This document shows, in pieces, positions 9,476 through 18,313 of a stretch of 64,000 nt of DNA. The position numbers and the translations under genes are program-made. The DNA lies in the NCBI GenBank assembly GCA_963762615.1, contig CAVXLG010000012.1:806001-870000 (forward strand). Reading direction: 5' to 3'. The notes beneath the pieces are model-generated. The model had not been told where the DNA came from. It made no database searches and saw nothing but the letters and a program-made list of their open reading frames with translations. This DNA is from PALSA-505 sp963762615. Its GTDB lineage: Bacteria; Actinomycetota; Actinomycetes; Streptosporangiales; Streptosporangiaceae. Position 1 is the first letter of the stretch, and the number at the start of each line of letters is the position of its first letter.

Positions 9476-10567
9476 GTGAGCCTGTCCATCGGGATCGTCG
9501 GCCTGCCGAACGTCGGCAAGTCCACGCTCTTCAACGCGCTGACCCGGTCCGGCGTGCTGGCCTCCAACTACCCATTCGCCACGATCGAGCCGAACGTCGG
9601 AATCGTCGGTCTCCCGGACCCGCGGCTGGCCGGGCTGGCCCGGCTCTACGACTCCGCCCGTATCGTTCCGGCCGCCGTCAGGTTCACCGACATCGCCGGC
9701 CTGGTCCGGGGCGCTTCCACCGGCCAGGGCCTCGGCAACCAGTTCCTCGCCCACGTCAGGGAAACCGACGCGATCTGCCAGGTGGTCCGCGTCTTCACCG
9801 ACCCCGACGTCAGCCACGTGGACGGCGACATCGAGCCGCAGCGCGACATCGAGACCGTCGTCACCGAGCTGATCCTGGCTGACCTGCAGACCCTGGAGAA
9901 GGCCGTCCCCCGGCTCGCCAAGGAAACCAAATTCTCCAGGGACGCCGAACGGCTGCGGGTGGCTCAGGCCGCGGTCACCGCGCAGCAACTGCTGGACGAG
10001 GGAAAACCCCTGTCCGCGGCGGCCGGCCCGGCCGGACTGGACCTGGCCGACCTCCGCGAGCTGCAGCTGCTGACCGCCAAGCCGTTCCTCTACGTGTTCA
10101 ACTCCGGCGAGGCGGAACTGGGCGACGAGGCGCTGCGCAAGCGGCTGGGCGATCTCGTGGCCCCGGCCGAGGCGATCTTCCTGGACGCAAAGACCGAGGC
10201 CGAGCTGGTGGAACTGCCCGCCGAGGAGGCGGCCGAGTTGCTGGCCGAGACGGGCCTCGGCGAGCCAGGCCTGGCGCAGCTGGCCCGCGCCGGATTTGCC
10301 GCGCTCGGCCTGTCCACCTTCCTCACCGCCGGCCCGAAGGAAGCCCGGGCCTGGACGATCCGGGCCGGCGCGACCGCGCCCGAGGCTGCGGGCGTCATCC
10401 ACACCGATTTCCAGCGCGGCTTCATCAAGGCCGAGGTGGTCTCGTACGAGGATCTGATCGCGGCCGGCTCCTTGCCCGCGGCCCGGGCTGCGGGCAAAGT
10501 CCGTATCGAGGGCCGGGACTACGTGATGCAGGACGGCGACGTCGTCGAGTTCCGTTTCAACGTATAG
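9476..10567 (+). CDS. ychF: Redox-regulated ATPase YchF (Obg-like)
   Basis: A protein of 363 residues with a GTG start. The P-loop is GLPNVGKSTLFNAL at residues 7-20, the switch region contains RFTDIAGLVRGAS, and the C-terminal TGS domain includes TIRAGATAPEAAGVIHTDF and ends VMQDGDVVEFRFNV, as in the family. YchF binds ATP in preference to GTP and associates with ribosomes in stress responses. It is full length and intact, and monocistronic as far as can be seen. Confidence 0.95.
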   Translation: MSLSIGIVGLPNVGKSTLFNALTRSGVLASNYPFATIEPNVGIVGLPDPRLAGLARLYDSARIVPAAVRFTDIAGLVRGASTGQGLGNQFLAHVRETDAICQVVRVFTDPDVSHVDGDIEPQRDIETVVTELILADLQTLEKAVPRLAKETKFSRDAERLRVAQAAVTAQQLLDEGKPLSAAAGPAGLDLADLRELQLLTAKPFLYVFNSGEAELGDEALRKRLGDLVAPAEAIFLDAKTEAELVELPAEEAAELLAETGLGEPGLAQLARAGFAALGLSTFLTAGPKEARAWTIRAGATAPEAAGVIHTDFQRGFIKAEVVSYEDLIAAGSLPAARAAGKVRIEGRDYVMQDGDVVEFRFNV

Positions 10568-10632
10568 CGGCAACGTCTTCGCTGGTCATGGCGACCACGA
10601 CGGCGACGTCCCAGGAAGCGCGGAAACGGGTA

Positions 10633-11007
10633 TCACTGAGAAGGTGGCCGGCTTGCTGGCTGCTGCGCCGGGCCGCGGGCGTTATAGGGAAGATTCGCCT
10701 CCACGAGTGCACTGGCCCCAGCTGGGTGAGTGCTCATGTCCTCGCATCGTTCCCTGAGCCGGTCCAGTGACTCGCCGTCGCCGAGAGGAAGGGCCGCCTC
10801 CAGGCGCGAGCCCTCCCGCACCTCGGGGAGGTCCAGCACAGCATCGACCAGGCTGGCCCGGCTGCCTGGCGGCATATGCCCGGACTCGGCGTGCAGGGAC
10901 ACGCGGACCGTACCTTCAGATGCTTCTGGCGTGGTCACCTCCGCGGCGGCGACTATGCGGTCACCGTCGCGTATCTCGACGTTCTGGTGCCGATGATGCT
11001 CGGTCAT
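10633..11007 (-). CDS. Conserved small actinobacterial protein, unknown function
   Basis: A protein of 124 residues with a good ribosome site (GCAGGAGG) before the ATG at 11007. The middle has a pattern seen repeatedly in actinomycetes: HMPPGSRASLVDAVLDLPEV followed by LEAALPLGDGESLDRLRERC. There are no membrane segments or cofactor motifs. Its upstream region has an unusually AT-rich set of TGTAG/CTACA repeats, so expression may be switchable. I cannot assign a function. Confidence 0.6.
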   Translation of the reverse strand: MTEHHRHQNVEIRDGDRIVAAAEVTTPEASEGTVRVSLHAESGHMPPGSRASLVDAVLDLPEVREGSRLEAALPLGDGESLDRLRERCEDMSTHPAGASALVEANLPYNARGPAQQPASRPPSQ

Positions 11008-11040
11008 CCGATGCCTCCTGCGGCGATTCCGCGCATGTGC

Positions 11041-11106
11041 ATCTACGTTGTAGAACTACAGTAGAACATACAGTGTAGAGTAGTGTCAACATAGTAGACC
11101 TACAAA
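11041..11106. promoter_or_regulatory. Promoter/operator region with repeated TGTAG-CTACA half-sites
   Basis: In a genome of very high GC, this 66-base patch is AT-rich and holds TGTAGAACTACA at 11049-11060 (arms TGTAG/CTACA), TACAGTGTA at 11069-11077 (arms TACA/TGTA) and further GTAG/CTAC copies. On the minus strand a consensus TTGACA lies at 11089-11084, upstream of the gene starting at 11007. The half-sites resemble BlaI/MecI-type operators, but the regulator is not identified. Confidence 0.55.
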
Positions 11107-11157
11107 GAAGACAGGTGGTCGCCGGTCCCGGCGACAGGAGAGAAAGGTGCCGCTACG

Positions 11158-11274
11158 ATGATCCGGCTCGCCGACCGCGCCGCCGCCAACGGGCCCGGCC
11201 CGGTCGACACCGACGGTTCGGTTCCGAGAGCATCACTGCACTTGGTGCCACCACCTGATGGGCCGCCCCGCTAG
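11158..11274 (+). CDS. Possible 38-residue peptide
   Basis: ATG at 11158 preceded by AGGAGAG at suitable spacing, running to TAG at 11274. It begins MIRLADRAAANGPGP and ends in a proline-rich tail. It is divergent from the 10633-11007 gene and shares its operator region. No family is recognised, and it could be chance or a remnant. Confidence 0.25.
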   Translation: MIRLADRAAANGPGPVDTDGSVPRASLHLVPPPDGPPR

Positions 11275-11493
11275 CCCTGGAGGAATCGCCGGGCTGGTCA
11301 GCTTCCCGCGCTCCCTGCAGACCAGCTAGATCACCGGCGCGACCTGGCCGCCAACAGCCTCCTTGACCGGTGACTGGTTATGGCCAAGCCGTTTGGCCTT
11401 CCGTGTCGCTGGAGAGGCCGCGGCGGCCGATCTGGCTGGCTCTGCGGTTGGGTCAGGGCCGCGCATACTGGTTGGCGGGAGGCGAACGGCGGG

Positions 11494-12387
11494 GTGAAAG
11501 GCTCCCAGGCGCGAGGCAGGCCGGCTCGAACGGCCCTGGATGCGGCTGCCGCGTCGATGGCGCGGGGCGCGTCCGGGATCTGGCTGCGCGCGGGGTCGCG
11601 ACTCGGCCTGGCCTGCCGTGGCACGGTGTACCTGCTGGTCGGCTACCTCGCCTTCCGGCTGGCGCTGGCCACCCATGGGCGAGCGGGCGAGCCGGCGAGC
11701 AGCGCGGGAGCCATGCAGGCGGCCGTGGCTCCTGCGTGGGGACGTATCCCGCTGGTGCTGCTGGTCGCCGGGCTCGCCGCGTACGCGCTCACCCAGCTGC
11801 TGGAGGCCGTGTTCCGGCCCGCCCGCGCCACCGGCACGATGGGTAGGTGGCGGCAGCGTGCGGTGTCGTCGTGGGGGTTCGTGCTGTACTCGGTCTTCTG
11901 CCTGAGCACCGCCCGGCTCCTGGCGGGAAACCCGGCGCAGCAGACGGCCCGGTCGGAACAGCGACAGGATACGGGCGTGACCGCGGACTTGCTGCGAACC
12001 GGATGGGGCCAGGCGCTGCTGGTCCTGGCGGGGATCCTTGTCGTGGCGGGCGGCGTGGAGGCGGGCCGGCGGGCGGTTCGGCTCAACTTCCGGGAGCGGT
12101 TCACCGCCGAGTGCATGTCCCGGGCGCTGGCCCTGGTCACGCGGGCCCTAGGCGCGTTCGGCTCGGTCGCGCGCGCTGTCGTATTCGTCTTGACCGGTGC
12201 CTTCCTGATCAAGGCCGCGGTGCTGTCCCGCGCGGACCAGGCGAAGGGGCTGGACGCGGTCTTCCGCTCGGTGGCCAGCTCGCACTACGGTTCGTGGCTG
12301 CTGGCGCTGCTCGCCTCCGGCCTGTTCTGCTACGGCCTTTACTGCCTGGTTGAGGCCCGTTACCGCGACCTGACACCAGGGCAGTAA
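11494..12387 (+). CDS. DUF1206 integral membrane protein
   Basis: A protein of about 297 residues from the GTG at 11494, which has GGGAGG about ten bases upstream; the open frame extends to 11380, but that leader is not family-like. It has the threefold pattern of DUF1206: three repeats, each with two membrane helices and an ARGA/ARAVV-type turn (GLACRGTVYLLVGYLAFRLA; SWGFVLYSVFCLSTARL; GSVARAVVFVLTGAFLI), ending LFCYGLYCLVEARYRDL. The function is unknown. There are no operon partners. Confidence 0.8.
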   Translation: MKGSQARGRPARTALDAAAASMARGASGIWLRAGSRLGLACRGTVYLLVGYLAFRLALATHGRAGEPASSAGAMQAAVAPAWGRIPLVLLVAGLAAYALTQLLEAVFRPARATGTMGRWRQRAVSSWGFVLYSVFCLSTARLLAGNPAQQTARSEQRQDTGVTADLLRTGWGQALLVLAGILVVAGGVEAGRRAVRLNFRERFTAECMSRALALVTRALGAFGSVARAVVFVLTGAFLIKAAVLSRADQAKGLDAVFRSVASSHYGSWLLALLASGLFCYGLYCLVEARYRDLTPGQ

Positions 12388-12775
12388 AGCCATCCCGTTG
12401 TCGCGGGCCGGGACGGCGTATGTGCCGTCGACATACGCGTGCCGGTCAGCCCGGCAGAGCCAACGGATCGGTTCCTGCGCCACCTGCGCTGATCCAGCCG
12501 ATCAGGTGGAGACCGTCATCCAGACCAGCAGCCGACCCAGGAACAGAAGGCAGCCCTGATCGCCGTCTACCGCAGCATGCTCCAGGACTAACCCGAAGGT
12601 CCCCCACGCCGATTGGTCGAAGCGTTTGACCAGGTGGTAGAGCCCTTGATCACGCGAATTACATGTCTACGTAGTCATGAGCTGAAGCTGTTTACCTGGT
12701 CAGCGCCTATATCGGTTTCGCTGCCGGGGGGAACCACGGACTAACCAGTTCTGGAGCATGCCGGCGCTGCTGGCG
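12388..12775. other. Intergenic region with a weak gene remnant
   Basis: Contains the remnant listed at 12511-12591, then an AT-richer patch with the palindrome CTACGTAG near 12666. No complete gene is supported. The region may hold the terminators of the two convergent genes on either side, but I see no strong hairpin. Confidence 0.4.
12511..12591 (+). pseudogene. Possible 3' remnant of an unidentified gene
   Basis: The frame reads PTQEQKAALIAVYRSMLQD and stops at 12591, with amphipathic helix composition and coding-like codon bias. Just upstream the coding-like frame changes (ADQVETVIQTSS), so any gene here is broken. The family is not recognised. Confidence 0.2.
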
Positions 12776-14698
12776 TTACGCCATGCCCGCCGGACTCTTG
12801 TCGGCCGGGTTCTTGTCGGCCGGGTTCTTGTCGGTCGGGCTCTTGTCGGTCGGGCGCGCCCGCTGGCCGGCCGAAGGACCCGAGGCCGACCGATACCAGG
12901 AGCGCCAGATGAGCCGGTGCACAGGAATGATCCGGGGGATGTCGCGCAGTCCGGGAATGAAGGGGATGAGCAGCAGCAGGATGGTGCCCAGCCCGGTCAG
13001 GTAGATCGCGATCATGTCCACGTTGGCCGAGGAGGAGAAGCCCGGTACCTGGTACCACAGCGTGAAGAGCCACAGCCAGGGCTGGCCGGGGTAGCTGCCG
13101 GGCTCGTTCATCACGCCCCACTGCTCGCCGGTCAGGTGCAGGGCCGTGGCCTTGTTGACGAAGTAAGCGCCATCCTCGATGAACAGCAGCGGCTTGGTGT
13201 AGTTGGTGCCGTAGAACTGGCGCTGGGCCAGCAGGTCGGTGTCCAGGGCGCCGCTGCGGGCCAGCGTGAGCTCATTGGACAGCATCACCGGCACCGGCCC
13301 GTCGGACGCCGGAGGGACCACCGGGACGCCGCCCGCGAACTTCACCTTGGTCACCGCGTTCGCGTAGGCGTTCGCCCACTTCAGCTGCTGGGCCGGCGGC
13401 GCGGCCCGGTAGACGCTGAGCGCGGTAGCCAGCGCGCGGTCGGCCGGCGCGAGCGTCGTCAGCGGCCTGATCACGAAGTCCTGCGCCGCGTTGACCGGCT
13501 GTGTCACGCCGAACCAGGTCTGCGGCGTGATCAGCAGATGCTGGACACTGCCGGACTGATTGTTGTACGGCGGCCCGTAGGTAGCGGTCTCGCTGGTGCC
13601 GTTCAGCTCGCTGGCCGCCGTGGCCAGGAAGTCGGCCGGCGCCAGCCTCGCCCAGGTGGCGACGGTGACCGGCGGCAGGTCGGGGGAGGACAGCAGGCCG
13701 GCCAGGCCGAACGTCAGCGCCAGCACCACCACGCCGGCGATGGTGCCCTCCTTGAGGATGTCGTAGCGGCGGGTCGGGCCCCGCCACGGGGCGGCCGCGG
13801 CCGCCGCGACGGCGCGGCGGCGCAGCCGCCCCCCGCCCTTGCCCTTGGCCGCGGTGGCGTCGGTGTCGATCGGGTGCGACACGCCGCGGACCCGGACCAG
13901 CAGCACGTGCCCGCCGATGATGGCGACCAGCACGAGCGGGACCAGCACGATGTGCCACATCAGCATCTGGCCGAAGTTCATCACGTTGAAGAACGCGCCC
14001 ACCCCGACGGTGTTGAACGCGTCCTTGCCGCTGGCGGAGATCCACTGCGAGTCGAAGTTCGACTGCGACACGTACCCGGTGAAGCACTCCACGACCGAGA
14101 ACACGAAGGCGACCACGCCGGTGATCCAGGTCAGCGCGCGGCGGCCGCGCCAGGCGGCCATCCAGAACTTGCCCCACAGGTGGATGACGATCAGCGCCAT
14201 GAACAGCTCGACACTCCACAGGTGCAGGCTGTTGCAGAAATGTCCGACCGAGTTGTAATGCCACCAGTCCGGACCACCGAGGGCCAGCGCGAACCCGGAC
14301 ACGATCGCCACCCCGAAGGCAGCCAGGGAGCCTACGCCGAATACGTAAATCCAGGACGCCACGTAGGCCGGCTGCCGGTCCGGCAGCAGCTTGCCCGGCG
14401 GCAGCGCTCTGAGCGCACGGCGCCGCACCCGGGACGTCCACATCCCGGCGGTGTCATCATCAGCCGGCTCCAGCGCCGCAGCCGGATGGCCGTCCGCGTC
14501 GCCGTCGGCAACGGCGGCGGCCTCGCGGTGTCCCTTGGGGAATGGCAGCAGCAGCGCCGCCCCGAAGATGACGACCATCACCGCGATCAGGGCCAGGTTC
14601 GCCACCGTCACGTCGAAGATCGACCAGTGCAGGAGAGTGCTCGGCTGATTCATGTTGATCGCCAGAGCCGGGAACGGCTGGCCGACAGAGCCTGTCAT
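12776..14698 (-). CDS. Cytochrome b (bc1/b6f-type) N-terminal-domain protein, stand-alone
   Basis: A protein of 640 residues; start ATG at 14698 with GAGGTGG upstream. After a first helix and a linker come four helices of a diheme cytochrome b: His pairs at the ends of HLWSVELFMALIVIH (14 apart) and HIVLVPLVLVAIIGGH (15 apart), a spacing like the b6f/QcrB group. A later extracytoplasmic region of about 200 residues and a last helix (AIYLTGLGTILLLLIPFIPG) follow. The tail is DKSPTDKNPADKN-type repeats. No qcrA, qcrC or oxidase genes flank it, so its redox partners are unknown. It is probably a quinol or menaquinol electron-transfer membrane protein. Confidence 0.8.
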   Translation of the reverse strand: MTGSVGQPFPALAINMNQPSTLLHWSIFDVTVANLALIAVMVVIFGAALLLPFPKGHREAAAVADGDADGHPAAALEPADDDTAGMWTSRVRRRALRALPPGKLLPDRQPAYVASWIYVFGVGSLAAFGVAIVSGFALALGGPDWWHYNSVGHFCNSLHLWSVELFMALIVIHLWGKFWMAAWRGRRALTWITGVVAFVFSVVECFTGYVSQSNFDSQWISASGKDAFNTVGVGAFFNVMNFGQMLMWHIVLVPLVLVAIIGGHVLLVRVRGVSHPIDTDATAAKGKGGGRLRRRAVAAAAAAPWRGPTRRYDILKEGTIAGVVVLALTFGLAGLLSSPDLPPVTVATWARLAPADFLATAASELNGTSETATYGPPYNNQSGSVQHLLITPQTWFGVTQPVNAAQDFVIRPLTTLAPADRALATALSVYRAAPPAQQLKWANAYANAVTKVKFAGGVPVVPPASDGPVPVMLSNELTLARSGALDTDLLAQRQFYGTNYTKPLLFIEDGAYFVNKATALHLTGEQWGVMNEPGSYPGQPWLWLFTLWYQVPGFSSSANVDMIAIYLTGLGTILLLLIPFIPGLRDIPRIIPVHRLIWRSWYRSASGPSAGQRARPTDKSPTDKNPADKNPADKSPAGMA

Positions 14699-15061
14699 AA
14701 TGCCACCTCAGCGGGCCTACGTCCACATGACGCCACCGAGGTCCAGAGCAGCCGTACTCGCAATCTCAGATACCCGCGGGCCCACCCACCGCGAGCTTCC
14801 TCACCAGCAGGCTACGCCCGATCAATAGGGGCAACAAGGCTGCGGCCCGGGCCGCGACAGTCAAGTCCGCAAACCTTTCCTGTTTCCCGGGTAGCTGCCT
14901 GTTTCTTTCCGCTGAATCACATGACCAACTCCTGCATGTGTTCATGGCCGGCATGATCACGACGTCCGCCCATCGTGTCCGCGAGCTGACCCGAGAATGA
15001 GACCTCAGCTGGGCAGGTGGCAAGAAACGGGCAACTCGCGGGCGGCTCTGAGCTCGAACGA

Positions 15062-15172
15062 TCAGAACTGGAAGACCACACGGGCCGGGACAGTGCCGGC
15101 GAGGACGTCGTCGATCTTGCGGTCGACGGCGATCACCTTGGTGCGGCCGGCGGCGTGCAGGGCGAAGACGTC
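15062..15172 (-). pseudogene. 3' remnant of a zinc alcohol dehydrogenase
   Basis: Thirty-six residues ending at the TGA at 15062 read DVFALHAAGRTKVIA, then a short gap, then DDVLAGTVPARVVFQF. That is the usual C-terminus of medium-chain zinc alcohol dehydrogenases, in which a helix carrying VNEA normally sits in the gap. The rest of the gene is missing: upstream sequence abruptly becomes the TetR remnant on the other strand. Confidence 0.55.
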
Positions 15173-15183
15173 GGCGAGGTCGT

Positions 15184-15389
15184 TACGGCTCTGCTGTGGC
15201 TGGGCCTGCACCGGCTGCCGATCCGCGAATTCCCCCCTGCTGCGCAGCCTCGCCTCCGCCCTGGCCTCCCACGACGGCGCCGCCGAACTCGAACGCGGAC
15301 TCGACATCCTCCTCACCGGACTGACCACCACACTGCTCCCCCCCCGGCGACGTGATGCACCCAGCAGCCCGTCCCCCGCTCAGCCATAA
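15184..15389 (+). pseudogene. 3' remnant of a TetR-family regulator
   Basis: The frame gives ALLWLGLHRLPIREFP, then after a run of six C bases near 15233 shifts to LLRSLASALASHDGAAELERG and LDILLTGLTTTL, resembling the ligand-domain C-terminus of TetR/AcrR proteins (the 'FERGLDLLLDGL' ending). No DNA-binding domain is present. It abuts the alcohol dehydrogenase remnant, so two truncated genes meet here. Confidence 0.45.
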
Positions 15390-15784
15390 CGACCCCGAAC
15401 GTGCCCGGCCAGTGCAACCTGCGGCGGCGCGGCCATAGCCCACCGGGAGGTCTTCCTCCCGCAGGCTCGCGGTTGTCTGCCCAGACGTGCTCGCCCAGGC
15501 CGGCCAGCGCCGGGGACCGGCCGGGTGGCAGTGACCGGCAGGCGGCCGGCTGGCCGCTGACTGGCACGAGACGGTCAGCCGGCGCCCTCGGCCGGGAGGG
15601 TCCGCCAGCTAGAGCGGTGACGTTCTGTCTGGCCGTGCCATGCCGCTGGTGGTCCCGGTGTATCAGGCGTAACTTCTTAATCAGGATGATCGCGCTCGGC
15701 GTGCCAACCGGTACGCGAGATTGCGACTCCGCTGCTCTGGACCTCGGTGGCGCCCTGTGCGCGTGGGCCAGCCGAGGGGAGCGT
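15390..15784. other. Intergenic stretch with no supported gene
   Basis: Several long open frames exist on both strands, as expected at this GC content, but none resembles a protein family. The final 15 bases carry GAGGGGAGCG, the likely ribosome site of the hemolysin III gene. Confidence 0.4.
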
Positions 15785-16579
15785 ATGAGAGCACCTATCG
15801 CCAGCGGAGCCGGCTTTCCGCCAGCCACGGGAGGGCGATTCCGCGGCGCAATAACGTCGGGCGACGCCGAGGTGAGGGCGTCCGCTGGCGTGCCAGCTGC
15901 GCTGCGTCCGCCGGTGGCGGATGCGCTTTACGACGCCCGGCGCGGTGTCTATTACACGAAGCCGGTTCTGCGTGGCTGGCTGCACCTGATCTGGTTCTGG
16001 GCATCGCTGGTGCTCGGCACGCTGCTGCTTGTCCGCGTGCACGGATCCGCGCGGATCACGGCCATCGCCATCTACGCGGCCAGCGTGAGCGCATTGTTCG
16101 GGGTCAGCGCGCTGTATCACCGCGGCAACTGGACTGATGCGTGGCGCCGGCGGCTGCAGCGCCTGGACCACGCGGTGATCTTCTTCCTGATCGCCGGCAC
16201 GGCAACTCCCGCGTTCCTGCTCGCTATGCGCGGCGCTTTCGGGCTGACCTGCCTGATCGTGATGTGGTCACTGACGCTGACAGCGGCCGTGGTCCACATG
16301 GCGCGCATGGCCTTGCCGGAGCGCCTGGTCGGCGCCACGTTCCTGGCGCTGGGCTGGGTGGGTGGCCTCGCGCTGCCGGCGGTGTGGATCCACGCCGGTG
16401 CCGCGCCCGGGGCGCTGTTGCTCGCGGGCGGTCTGCTCTATACGGCCGGGGCGATTTCCTACCATCGCCGTCGGCCCGACCCGTACCCGTCGGTGTTCGG
16501 CTACCACGAGGTCTTTCACGCCTACGTCTGCGCCGCCGCGACGTGCCAGTTTATTGCGATAGCACTATTCATCAGCTGA
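15785..16579 (+). CDS. Hemolysin III / YqfA (PAQR-like) membrane protein
   Basis: A protein of 264 residues from the ATG at 15785; the frame is open to 15401, but the family begins near residue 45. It has seven predicted helices with the conserved signature residues: Ser-Ala-Leu-Tyr-His in FGVSALYHRGNW, the LDHAVIFFLIAGTATP segment with Asp-His, and the C-terminal GYHEVFHAYVCAAATCQF with two His. These His and Asp residues form the metal site of the HlyIII/adiponectin-receptor superfamily. The cellular role in bacteria is uncertain. It is convergent with sufB. Confidence 0.88.
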   Translation: MRAPIASGAGFPPATGGRFRGAITSGDAEVRASAGVPAALRPPVADALYDARRGVYYTKPVLRGWLHLIWFWASLVLGTLLLVRVHGSARITAIAIYAASVSALFGVSALYHRGNWTDAWRRRLQRLDHAVIFFLIAGTATPAFLLAMRGAFGLTCLIVMWSLTLTAAVVHMARMALPERLVGATFLALGWVGGLALPAVWIHAGAAPGALLLAGGLLYTAGAISYHRRRPDPYPSVFGYHEVFHAYVCAAATCQFIAIALFIS

Positions 16580-16675
16580 GCCAGGGAGCCGCGGCACCGG
16601 CACCGGCTGCCGGCAGCGTTCAGCGGGCAGGGCGCACGGTGCATGTTCATCTCATCCGTTCGGGGCACTCGGCCA

Positions 16676-18088
16676 TCAGCCGACCGCCCCCTCCATCTGC
16701 AGCTCGATCAGCCGGTTCAGCTCGAGCGCGTATTCCATCGGCAGCTCGCGGGCGATCGGCTCGACGAAGCCGCGGACGATGGTGGCGGCCGCCTCGTCTT
16801 CGGTCATGCCGCGGCTCATCAGGTAGAACAGCTGGTCCTCGGAAATCTTGGAGACCGAGGCCTCGTGGCCCATCTCCACGTCGTCTTCGCGCACGTCCAC
16901 GTACGGGTAGGTGTCGGACCGGCTGATGCTGTCCACCAGCAGCGCGTCGCACTTCACCGTGGACTTGGAGTGCGCGGCGCCTTCCTGCACGTTGACCAGG
17001 CCGCGGTAGGAGGTCCGGCCGCCGGCCCGGGCCACCGACTTCGAGATGATCTGGGACGACGTGTCCGGCGCGCAGTGCACCATCTTCGCCCCGGCGTCCT
17101 GGTGCTGGCCGGTGCCGGCGAACGCCACCGACAGCGTCTCGCCGCGGGCGTGCTCGCCCATCAGGTAGACCGCCGGGTACTTCATGGTGACCTTGGAGCC
17201 GATGTTGCCGTCCACCCACTCCATCGACGCGCCGGCCTGCGCCACGGCCCGCTTGGTGACCAGGTTGTACACGTTGTTCGACCAGTTCTGGATGGTGGTG
17301 TACCGGCAGTGCGCGTCCTTCTTCACGATGATCTCGACCACCGCCGAGTGCAGCGAGTCGGACGTGTAGACCGGCGCGGTGCAGCCCTCGACGTAGTGCA
17401 CGCTGGCGCCCTCGTCGACGATGATCAGGGTCCGCTCGAACTGGCCCATGTTCTCGGTGTTGATCCGGAAGTAGGCCTGCAGCGGGATCTCCACGGTCAC
17501 CCCCGGCGGCACGTAGATGAAGCTGCCGCCGGACCAGACCGCGGTGTTCAGCGCGGCGAACTTGTTGTCGCCCGGCGGGATCACCGTGGCGAAATACTCC
17601 CCGAACAGGTCCGGGTGCTCCCGCAGCGCGGTGTCGGTGTCCAGGAAGATGACGCCCTTGTCCGCCAGGTCCTCACGGATCTTGTGGTAGACGACCTCGG
17701 ACTCGTACTGCGCCGCGACGCCGGCGATGAGCCGCTGCTTCTCCGCCTCCGGGATGCCGAGCCGGTCATAGGTGTTCTTGATATCGGCGGGCAGCTCATC
17801 CCAGCTGGCCGCCTGCTTCTCGGTCAACCGGACGAAGTACTTGATGTTGCCGAAATCGATCCCGGACAAGTCCGCGCCCCAGCTGGGCAGCGGCTTGCGG
17901 CCGAACATCCGCAGCCCGCGCAGCCGCAGGTCCAGCATCCACTCCGGCTCGTTCTTCTTACCCGAGATGTCCCGGACCACCTCCTCGGACAGGCCGCGGC
18001 GCGCGGACTCGCCCGCGACGTCGGAGTCAGCCCAGCCGAACTTGTAGCTGCCGAGACCCTCAAGCTCAGGGTGCGCGATTGTCGTCAT
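16676..18088 (-). CDS. sufB: Fe-S cluster assembly scaffold protein SufB
   Basis: A full-length protein of 470 residues with all family blocks: the N-terminal helix region, NKFAALNTAVWSGGSFIYVP, the beta-helix core, VHYVEGCTAPVYT (conserved Cys), KMVHCAPDTSSQI, SYRGLVNVQEGA, and the C-terminal EDQLFYLMSRGMTEDEA. SufB with SufC and SufD builds Fe-S clusters. Unusually, no sufC, sufD, sufS, sufU or sufR is adjacent. The start ATG overlaps the stop of an upstream 75-codon frame by four bases (ATGA). Confidence 0.95.
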   Translation of the reverse strand: MTTIAHPELEGLGSYKFGWADSDVAGESARRGLSEEVVRDISGKKNEPEWMLDLRLRGLRMFGRKPLPSWGADLSGIDFGNIKYFVRLTEKQAASWDELPADIKNTYDRLGIPEAEKQRLIAGVAAQYESEVVYHKIREDLADKGVIFLDTDTALREHPDLFGEYFATVIPPGDNKFAALNTAVWSGGSFIYVPPGVTVEIPLQAYFRINTENMGQFERTLIIVDEGASVHYVEGCTAPVYTSDSLHSAVVEIIVKKDAHCRYTTIQNWSNNVYNLVTKRAVAQAGASMEWVDGNIGSKVTMKYPAVYLMGEHARGETLSVAFAGTGQHQDAGAKMVHCAPDTSSQIISKSVARAGGRTSYRGLVNVQEGAAHSKSTVKCDALLVDSISRSDTYPYVDVREDDVEMGHEASVSKISEDQLFYLMSRGMTEDEAAATIVRGFVEPIARELPMEYALELNRLIELQMEGAVG

Positions 18089-18312
18089 GCGGAGATGCCT
18101 CCGGACTCAGTTGTTGTCGTGTCGGCGGCGGTGCTGATCGTGGTAGCGCGGGTGTGCGCGACCGATGGCGCGTGACATGCGTGGCGCGTATCCCGTTCAC
18201 CGTGCACGATCGCCGCGAGGCGCTGCACGGGGGTGCCGGGCAGCGGCCGGATGCCCCGGTCTCCGCCTCGCACAGCTGCGGGAATACCGGTCAGGAAGCT
18301 CCAGCTCTCCAT
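18085..18312 (-). CDS. 75-codon upstream frame coupled to sufB; 5' end of a winged-helix gene
   Basis: The frame starts MESWSFLT, identical to the first eight residues of the intact winged-helix regulator at 26811, and then diverges. It ends with TGA overlapping the sufB ATG (ATGA), which suggests translational coupling. The promoter just upstream is shared in sequence with the intact regulator gene. I read it as the captured, decayed 5' end of a regulator paralogue now serving as leader for sufB. Whether the peptide itself is functional is unknown. Confidence 0.45.
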   Translation of the reverse strand: MESWSFLTGIPAAVRGGDRGIRPLPGTPVQRLAAIVHGERDTRHACHAPSVAHTRATTISTAADTTTTESGGISA

Positions 18313-18313
18313 G

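Noticed and set aside
11380..11493. Longer start of the DUF1206 protein
   Set aside because: The upstream codons lack family similarity, and a better ribosome site precedes the GTG at 11494.
12758..14956. 732-codon plus-strand open frame opposite the cytochrome b gene
   Set aside because: Arg/Gly/His-rich shadow of the real minus-strand gene; no family pattern or ribosome site.
16643..18175. 510-codon plus-strand frame across sufB
   Set aside because: Shadow of sufB; the minus-strand protein matches SufB along its whole length.
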